DNA of 64,000 nucleotides, taken from NCBI GenBank assembly GCA_002786025.1, contig NHNW01000017.1:248001-312000 (forward strand). Reading direction: 5' to 3'. A program made the translations under genes and the position numbers. This document shows positions 56,183 to 64,000 of the stretch, piece by piece (the stretch's first letter is position 1; the number at the start of each line of letters is the position of its first letter). The DNA comes from Zasmidium citrigriseum (taxonomy: Eukaryota > Ascomycota > Dothideomycetes > Mycosphaerellales > Mycosphaerellaceae). The notes below the pieces were generated by a model. It worked only from the letters and a program-made list of their open reading frames with translations. It searched no databases and was not told the origin of the DNA.

Positions 56183-56250
56183 AGAAGTGATGGATCAAAT
56201 GAAGGGAGAGAGCAGGAACTTGATAAGAGAAGTAATGGACCAAATGAAGA
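56183..56250 (+). repeat. Imperfect 45-bp-spaced direct repeat
   Basis: AGAAGTGATGGATCAAATGAAGG (from 56183) recurs as AGAAGTAATGGACCAAATGAAGA (from 56228). It lies between the two relics, where a deletion breakpoint is expected. Confidence 0.7.
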
Positions 56251-56299
56251 GACAGGTGAAGCCAACAGGTGAGGGTTCATGAATTTCGATCTCCCAATC

Positions 56300-56817
56300 G
56301 ACCATTCGAATCGGTCTACGATCAATCTACACAAGTGTTCCAGGAGATCCTTGAGCAAGCTGATGGTTTCACGAGGACCAAGACGGGGACACTATTTGTA
56401 AGTCCTACTACCATCCTGCAACCCGCCCGCTTTGCACACCCGCTAACATCTTGACAGACTTTGGATGCAGGCGTGATCCCTTACCTCTATTTCGTGGCGA
56501 CGAAGTGCCGCGAACCCTCTATTCGTCGGAGTGCCATCGCCATGACGCAGAAAGTGGCCTTCACAAGAGTGACAGCTTGAGGCCGGCTCGGACACCAGGT
56601 TCGCCAACTACATCGTCGCTATCGAAGAAGAGGACTCTTATAGATGGTCGTCGATACCTCGATCTTATGCCGATGCCATGGACGGACCGCCAACTAGCAA
56701 CGGTATTCTCTCAATCGAGCAGCAGAGGACCCAGCGCCTCAAGGTTCTGAAGAACGAGACTACCGACCGCTTCGGAATACGTGTCGCTCAGATCGCAAAT
56801 ACGGTAACGGGGTAAGG
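56300..56817 (+). pseudogene. Relic of a Zn2Cys6 regulator C-terminus
   Basis: The relic matches the end of the intact regulator at 53101-55032. PFESVYDQSTQVFQEILEQADG corresponds to PFETAFDQHVSQFKEVLRLADI. An intron with intact GTAAGT and ACAG ends is kept at the same position (56398-56457). Then follows TLDAGVIPYLYFVATKC, matching TLEAGVVPHLYFVATKC. The second intron of the intact gene is absent and a stop/frame change occurs there (TGA near 56578), after which similarity resumes in another frame with VAIEEED, then DRFGIRV. The zinc-cluster half is missing, so no functional DNA-binding protein can be made. Confidence 0.8.
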
Positions 56818-57429
56818 CATGAAGACAGTGAGAGACTATATGAGGTCGAATACTGGAGTCGAAGCTCAATGCGGAGAGAATAGATCATAATCATACGTAG
56901 ATGGGCGCAATTGAAGCCTTGGTGATAAGAGAATGAAGGGGACAATGAGGATACAGTGGAGACAAATTGAAGAAAAGAGAACACCGGTCTACCCCCTTCT
57001 TCCGCTCAAACTGGAGCACGAGCTCTCTGAACCAGGACATACTACTGAGCCATTGAAGAGCTTGCTGGACCATTAGTGCTCGTCAACAAACTTGGAGATA
57101 ACTGGGAATATCTTCCACTTTGACCGGAACATTGAGGGTGGAATGTGACGATCGTAATTGCATTCCTGCAGCTGATCAATCGTTTCTCTCGTTTCAGGGT
57201 ATGACTCGCAGTCGTGGGCACTTGGCATGTTGAGGGGCTCTGGTCAGTGTGAGATGCTAGATCAAGGGGGTCTCAACAGTGCTTGCGTGGTACAGACTTC
57301 AGGTGGGAGCTCTTCCATTCTAGAAGGACCGTATGCGATTGAGAATGGACCTTTGCTATGACCGGAACTCCATGACTGTGCTACTTTGACTACTGATAGA
57401 CAGTGCCGCTGGACGTGTCGACTTCATTC
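56818..57429. other. Intergenic region between regulator relic and esterase
   Basis: 612 bp with no gene. A plus-strand segment at 56990-57075 reads LLPLKLEHELSEPG, similar to the segment at about 25676. Weak similarity also exists to DNA just upstream of the intact regulator (52985-53049, including CCGCTCAAA and TTGAA-GA-CTT-CT-GACC). Confidence 0.4.
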
Positions 57430-59273
57430 CTACTCGGTGGCACTAGCACCACACGCCACAAGTCCACTGCAATCCGTCCCCTTCCTCGCCAATATCAGAT
57501 CATTGATATACTTGATTCCTTCGGCGCGGTACCAATCGCTCTCAACGTGCGAGGTGACGTTCTGCTCGAAGACGAAGTTCTCGGGCTTGTCGAGGGAGTA
57601 GACGGGCCAGTGGTTGGCTTCCACCCCTAAATGACGATTTGGATCACCAAAGTTCACGAAGCTGATCCACATTCTCGTCATCAGCTGCGAGAGTTTCAGG
57701 TACTTGGGTCTCTCGGGACCGCCCATCGGATTGGGATTGCCGTTTTGCGGATAGCCGTATCCCTCGGTGTTGTAGAAGACGAAGGCGACTTCTTGGAAGT
57801 GGACGGCGCCGTAGATGTAGGAGAGGCCGTTGACCTGGGTTGTTAGTACACGAAGAAAAGGGGTTGGAGTGTGAAGGGCCATACCAGAACATTGAAACGA
57901 TAAGAGTAGGCTGGCACGCCGTGTTTTGCCCACATCTGCGCTGAGAGCCTTCGCGGCGCTGTCATGGACATATCGCCACCCATCGCGGAGGTTCTCTTGA
58001 GCTGCAGTCCGATCGTAGCGTTAGGACGGCCGGGGAGAGTCGCGGGAATACCGATATCGGGGATGTCTGGATACAAGATGGACAAATCTTGGGCCGTGGC
58101 GTTGTCGTAGCCTTGAGCTGTAATGCCTTGAAGGACTTGAGCCGTGGTATTGGCAGGCCGACTGAAACCAGTGCCTTCGTCGCTGTTGACCCCTACAATG
58201 TAGGGGACGTGGACGAAGTTGCCCTGTTCGAGCTGGACGGAGGCTGGAGAGACAATGAAGTCGTCGTCGATGACGAATCCGAAGCGAGCACCTGTAGCCG
58301 TAGACGAGTTGAGGACGCGGTTCATCTCCTCGGTTGGAATGGTACGAAGACAGTCAAGGACACTTCCAGTGGCATTGTTGCATCCAACTGCCCCTGAGAT
58401 ATTGGCAATCACTGGTGCCCAGTCTTCAACAGTTGGATATGCTCCAAGGCCTGCGATGTTACCAGACTCTGCGATGGCACCCGTGAAGAGCTTGTCGTCT
58501 CGACCATTGTACGCCAGAAGCTGCGCGGCCACGGAGGTACCTCCAGAACTCTCTCCTTGGATAGTGACCTTGCTTGGATCGCCTCCGAAGGCGGCAATGT
58601 TCTCCTGTACCCAGTGTAAAGCGAGTCTTTGGTCTCTGAAGCCCAGCATGGTGTTGCCACTGTCTTGGATTTCCTTGCCGTAGAGAAAGCCCCATGAGCT
58701 AAGACGGTAGTTGATCGATACCGCGATGATGGGCATTCCAGCTTCGGCCGATTGCTGAACGATGAACGACTGGTTGTATCGACGATCTGCTGAGCCGCCC
58801 ATGACCAGTCCTCCGCCATGAATCCAGACCAGCACGGGAAGATTGTTGCCTGCATCCCGTGGACGAACGACGTTCAGTGTCAAGCAATCTTCCGAGACAT
58901 AGTTGCCCTGGCTCCAGGTATCGCGACCATAGCCGATGCATTCGTAGCCGTACTCAGTGGCATTCTTGCTGCCAGACCATGAGGTGTTCAAGGATTGAGG
59001 TGTGCGGAAGCGAAGATCGCCTGGAGTGCATCAGTATAAGGGAGGACAAACTGATGGCATGTACATACCAACTGGAGGCTGTGCGAATGGCATTCCCAAG
59101 AAGTAGTCAGTACCGTAGGCTGGCTCATAGCGACCCTCGTACGTCCCATTCTTCACAGTGACCACAGGTGCGAAAGCATCATTCTGCCTGTTAGTGACAT
59201 AACCAACGCTGAGCGATGGCAGTAGTAGGGCGACTTGTATGGCTTTCAGCAAGGCCATCTTTGCTGTCTTCAT
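57430..59273 (-). CDS. Secreted type-B carboxylesterase/lipase
   Basis: Three exons (59069-59273, 57885-59020, 57430-57834; introns 48 and 50 nt, the second with a TACTAAC branch site) encode 581 residues. A signal peptide (ALLKAIQVALLLPSLSVG) opens the protein. GTDYFLGMPFAQPPVGDLRFR, SEDCLTLNVVRP, WIHGGGLVMGG, the nucleophile elbow GESSGG, and NSDEGTGF with the acid residue are type-B carboxylesterase blocks. It hydrolyses esters outside the cell; the natural substrate is unknown. I chose the ATG at 59273 rather than 59354 because a TATTTAAA box (minus strand, 59328-59335) lies between them and because it puts the signal peptide at the start. Adjacent relics show that the locus was once larger. 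Confidence 0.9.
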
Positions 59274-59704
59274 GTATTCGCACAGTACTGACTCCCTGTC
59301 CTCGAAAAGCACTTGGCCAAGCGGGCTTTTAAATACCGCATCTTCAACTCTCATCCTACCTTCCCCGCTTCAAGAGTCGTAGAGGAAGCGACTACCTCAA
59401 AGGAATTCATCTGCCGAAGCCTGCCGTGCCTGCCGTGTCAGTGATGATGGTGTCGTCTAAATCTCCGCAATCATCATCGTGGACGAGTTGGAGATGCACA
59501 GATTTGCGGGGAGATGCATGCGCCAAGCCGGCTAAAGGTCCATTGCATGTGCTCGCCATGAACAAGGGGCGGATGCTGTTTGATGGCTACTGCCGATGAA
59601 AAGTGTGGTATTTGTACATTTCTATGTGCTCCGTCAGCTATGCCATGCAAGTCTACACTCCCCGCTGTGCAAATGCAAAACCGCGTCCTTGATCCTGAAC
59701 CGCC
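59274..59704. other. Intergenic region, esterase promoter
   Basis: 431 bp. It holds a TATTTAAA-like box at 59328-59335 for the esterase (minus strand) and a short tandem repeat GCCTGCCGTGCCTGCCGTG near 59420. No gene is recognised. Confidence 0.5.
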
Positions 59705-60892
59705 TTACAGACTGATCTCGCCCTTCCAAGTGCCTTCAGTAAGACCAAGCTTCTCAATGAGATGCTGCCATCTTGGACCTCCTCTCTCCTTTCTTCGCAA
59801 GTACTTCAGCAGCTTGGCTCGTCGATGAACAAGTAGCCTGAGGTTGCGCTTGTTCATTTTGTCCGGATGTCCTCTCAGCTCCAGCGAATCAGCCAATGTG
59901 CGGATTTTGGCTGTGAGGATAGCAATCTGAACTTCGCTGCTGCCCGTGTCCTTCCCCACACGCGGGAAGGCGTCTGGCTGCTGGAGATTGTCGGCTGAAG
60001 GTGGTCGTGAGTCCAGCGTTTGATCGGTGTTGTGTCGGCCGAAAACGTCAATGCATCTCTGAATATTGACGCGAATCCGGTCTTTGCTGCTTCCAAGAGA
60101 GAGACTGGAGATCCGCCTTAATGCTTCTTCCGCAATTTCGTGCTGTTCCTTGAGCTTTTGTTCCCGCGACGCAGGCGTGTCCAGTGAAGTAAAGTTATCA
60201 AGCTGCCTTGATCTATTCTGCCATTCCTCGCGAGAATTTTGTTCCGTATCTGGAGTATTTTCGAACAACTCTTGAATGGCGGCTTGAGTCTCCGGGCTAG
60301 CCAGCGCATTGGACTGCGAATCATATGCACTGGGTATGTCGTTCACCGGTGCCTTCATGACTATCTCCTCCTGCTCCTGAGCTTCCGCATTTTCGGGCAG
60401 TGGCTGGGTCAACCACTTGCTCCTCTGAACACTGCTCTCTAGCTCATCCTTGGACAAGAAAAAGTTGAGATGATTGTCTGTATCCACGCGCGGGCCAGGA
60501 GCATCTTGTGATGGCGATTGATCGATTCTCGTATGTGCTGAAGCAGACTGTGGTGATGGTTCGGGAGGCAATGCGGTGTCGAAAGACCGTACGAAAGAAG
60601 TCGTTTCACCACGGACTGGGTCTCCCAACACAGCCGCTCGCTCCTTCTTCAAGACCTCTTGTCTGCTCAGATTGGCAGCTTTCCGGGCTTTCGCCTGCGC
60701 GATGGCGTAGGGATCGCGGTGTTTTCGCTTCTGCGTGACGGTCGATGCTCGTGATGAAGGAGTCGATGAGAAGGCACGTGAGGCACATGGTGCTTGCGGT
60801 GCTGATATTCTTAGCGAGTGAAAGTCATGAAGCCTTGACGACGTACTGCTCTGCGCCCGCAGGCACTGCCAGACTGGTATTCGCGGCGGCAT
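59705..60892 (-). CDS. Mitochondrial ribosomal protein uS15m
   Basis: A single-exon gene for 395 residues, the long form usual for fungal mitochondrial S15 (yeast Mrps28). The presequence (MPPRIPVWQCLRAQSSTSS... RAFSSTPSSRAS) is Arg/Ser rich. The S15 domain is near the C-terminus: GSSEVQIAILTAKIRTLADSL, HPDKMNKRNLRLLVHRRAKLLKYLRR. The 180 central residues are variable and acidic. It binds small-subunit rRNA in the mitochondrion. It is divergent from uS2, with 216 bp between the start codons. Confidence 0.9.
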   Translation of the reverse strand: MPPRIPVWQCLRAQSSTSSRLHDFHSLRISAPQAPCASRAFSSTPSSRASTVTQKRKHRDPYAIAQAKARKAANLSRQEVLKKERAAVLGDPVRGETTSFVRSFDTALPPEPSPQSASAHTRIDQSPSQDAPGPRVDTDNHLNFFLSKDELESSVQRSKWLTQPLPENAEAQEQEEIVMKAPVNDIPSAYDSQSNALASPETQAAIQELFENTPDTEQNSREEWQNRSRQLDNFTSLDTPASREQKLKEQHEIAEEALRRISSLSLGSSKDRIRVNIQRCIDVFGRHNTDQTLDSRPPSADNLQQPDAFPRVGKDTGSSEVQIAILTAKIRTLADSLELRGHPDKMNKRNLRLLVHRRAKLLKYLRRKERGGPRWQHLIEKLGLTEGTWKGEISL

Positions 60893-61108
60893 TGGAGATG
60901 ATGTTCCTTCTCCTCAATCCTCTCGCATCGAAGTCAAGTCCAAGCCGTCGGGGGTCTCGCGCCAAGCCCGCAGCGGAACGGCTCCGGCAACTGCCGAGCA
61001 GTGCACTTCAGAAATTCGCGAACATTTCGAGATCTCCGCCGCCAGCAGCAGCACGAAACGACAACATCTTCGACCACCGCCTCTCCTTCACCACCACCCA
61101 CCGCGAAG
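60893..61108. promoter_or_regulatory. Compact divergent promoter of uS15m and uS2
   Basis: A 216-bp spacer drives a mitochondrial and a cytosolic ribosomal protein gene in opposite directions. The uS2 side is pyrimidine- and CACC-rich. No single binding motif is assigned. Confidence 0.55.
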
Positions 61109-62204
61109 ATGGCCGCTAAGAACCTTCCACCGGCGTTCAACGCCACTGCTCAGGACATCGAGATGCTGCTGTCCGCCCAGTGCCACATCGGCGCAAAGAA
61201 CCTCCAAGTCCACATGGAGCCATACCTGTGGAAGACTCGCCCAGATGGCATCAATGTCATCAACATTGGCAAGACCTGGTATGTACTGAAATTGAGGTCG
61301 CCTGTTGAAAATGCACCCAATTTCGACTTATGGAATCTTCTTGGCGCATTTTCGAGGCTTTCAAGATATCCATTTGGACCCCACTAACACATACCACAGG
61401 GAGAAGATCGTCCTCGCTGCCCGTATCATCGTCGCCATTGACAACCCAGCCGATGTCGCCGTCATCTCCGCCCGTCCATACGGCCAGCGTGCTGTACTCA
61501 AGTTCGCTGCCCACACCGGTGCCTCTCCCATCGCTGGTCGCTTCACCCCCGGTAACTTCACCAACTACATCACCCGCTCGTTCAAGGAGCCACGCCTGAT
61601 CATCGTCACCGACCCTCGCACCGACGCCCAGGCCATCAAGGAGGCCTCCTACGTCAATATCCCCGTCATCGCCCTCTGCGACACTGACTCCCCAACCGAG
61701 TACGTCGACGTTGCCATCCCAACCAACAACAAGGGTCGCCATGCCATTGGTCTCGTCTGGTGGATGCTCGCCCGTGAGGTCCTCCGTCTCCGTGGCACTC
61801 TCGCCAGCCGTGAGGCTGAGTGGGATGTCATGACCGATCTGTACTTCTACCGCGACCCAGAGGCTGAGGAGAACAAGGACTCCGCCGGTCAAGATGAGGC
61901 CAAGGTGCCAGGCGCTGACGAGGTCGGCCCCGGCGCTGTCGAGAGTGGCTTCAACAACGAGTGGGAGGTTGGCAACGCTGGATCCAGCGCCTTCGCCGCT
62001 GCCAGCGGCACTGCTGGCGCACCAGCTGCTTCTTCGTGGGATGCCGAGGGTGCTGACTGGGCCGCCAGCAGCACTGCTGTCGAGACCGGGTAAGACTATC
62101 GTTTTCGATGCTCTGCGATATGTGCTGACCTTCCTTTCTGTTATAGCAACCAGGGTTGGGCCGCTGAGGGCACCACCGAGGCCGCTAACAACGCCTCCTG
62201 GTAA
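61109..62204 (+). CDS. RPS0: 40S ribosomal protein uS2 (RPS0)
   Basis: Three exons (61109-61278, 61400-62089, 62147-62204; introns 121 and 57 nt) encode 305 residues. [60 protein letters not shown] is the family start, with [29 protein letters not shown] and [19 protein letters not shown] following. The Ala/Trp-rich acidic C-terminal tail ([16 protein letters not shown]) is as in other fungi. It belongs to the cytosolic small subunit and is needed for late 20S pre-rRNA processing. Codon bias is strong (C-ending). Confidence 0.96.

Positions 62205-64000
<1,796 letters not shown>

Noticed and set aside
59274..59354. Esterase start at the ATG at 59354
   Set aside because: A TATTTAAA box lies downstream of it and it would bury the signal peptide; the ATG at 59273 fits better.

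Overview
The window looks like nuclear DNA of a filamentous ascomycete (Pezizomycotina; a Dothideomycete is my best guess, from general impression only). The support is: many introns of about 45-120 nt with GT-AG ends and CTAAC/CTGAC branch sites, two HET-domain proteins, Zn2Cys6 regulators, a fused AROM gene entering at the right edge, and eukaryotic ribosomal protein genes eL15 and uS2. I see no rRNA, tRNA, CRISPR array or bacterial operon. Gene models below were spliced by hand from reading-frame continuity and family knowledge; no transcript data were available.

Left part (1-17.7 kb): 5' end of an M20 dipeptidase with a mitochondrial-type leader, a polysaccharide deacetylase, an SDR, a HET protein, a mitochondrial 1-Cys peroxiredoxin, a conserved nuclear-looking protein, histidinol-phosphate aminotransferase divergent from the CTP-dependent diacylglycerol kinase Dgk1, the ubiquitin-conjugating enzyme Rad6/Ubc2, a second HET protein and a metallo-beta-lactamase-fold hydrolase.

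Middle part (17.7-42.6 kb): a secreted/membrane-anchored arylsulfotransferase-family protein, a monocarboxylate-type MFS transporter convergent with a Zn2Cys6 regulator, eL15, a long HECT ubiquitin ligase, a P-loop sulfotransferase-like protein, a 349-bp MITE-like element with 47-bp terminal inverted repeats, a second arylsulfotransferase-family protein, and a DHA-type MFS transporter. Several 1-2.5 kb stretches here hold no gene I can support.

Right part (43-64 kb): a TRI12-like MFS transporter next to a divergent pair encoding an N-carbamoyl-D-amino-acid amidohydrolase (nitrilase fold) and a dihydropyrimidinase/hydantoinase. These look like two consecutive enzymes of ring-opening and decarbamoylation, and their shared promoter carries two adjacent GATA sites. 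Then follow a CPA2 cation/proton antiporter (with a probable GC-AG intron), PIG-H of the GPI-GlcNAc transferase, the tRNA pseudouridine synthase Pus3/Deg1, a Zn2Cys6 regulator, a small membrane protein, and a secreted carboxylesterase. Between regulator and esterase lie two relics: a piece of esterase 3' end and a piece of regulator 3' end. Their order is what is expected if a convergent regulator-esterase pair was tandemly duplicated and the middle was then deleted. The window closes with mitochondrial uS15 divergent from cytosolic uS2, and the dehydroquinate-synthase domain of the AROM gene running off the edge.

The strongest candidates for something little described are the hydantoinase/carbamoylase pair with GATA sites, the collapsed regulator-esterase duplication, and the MITE.
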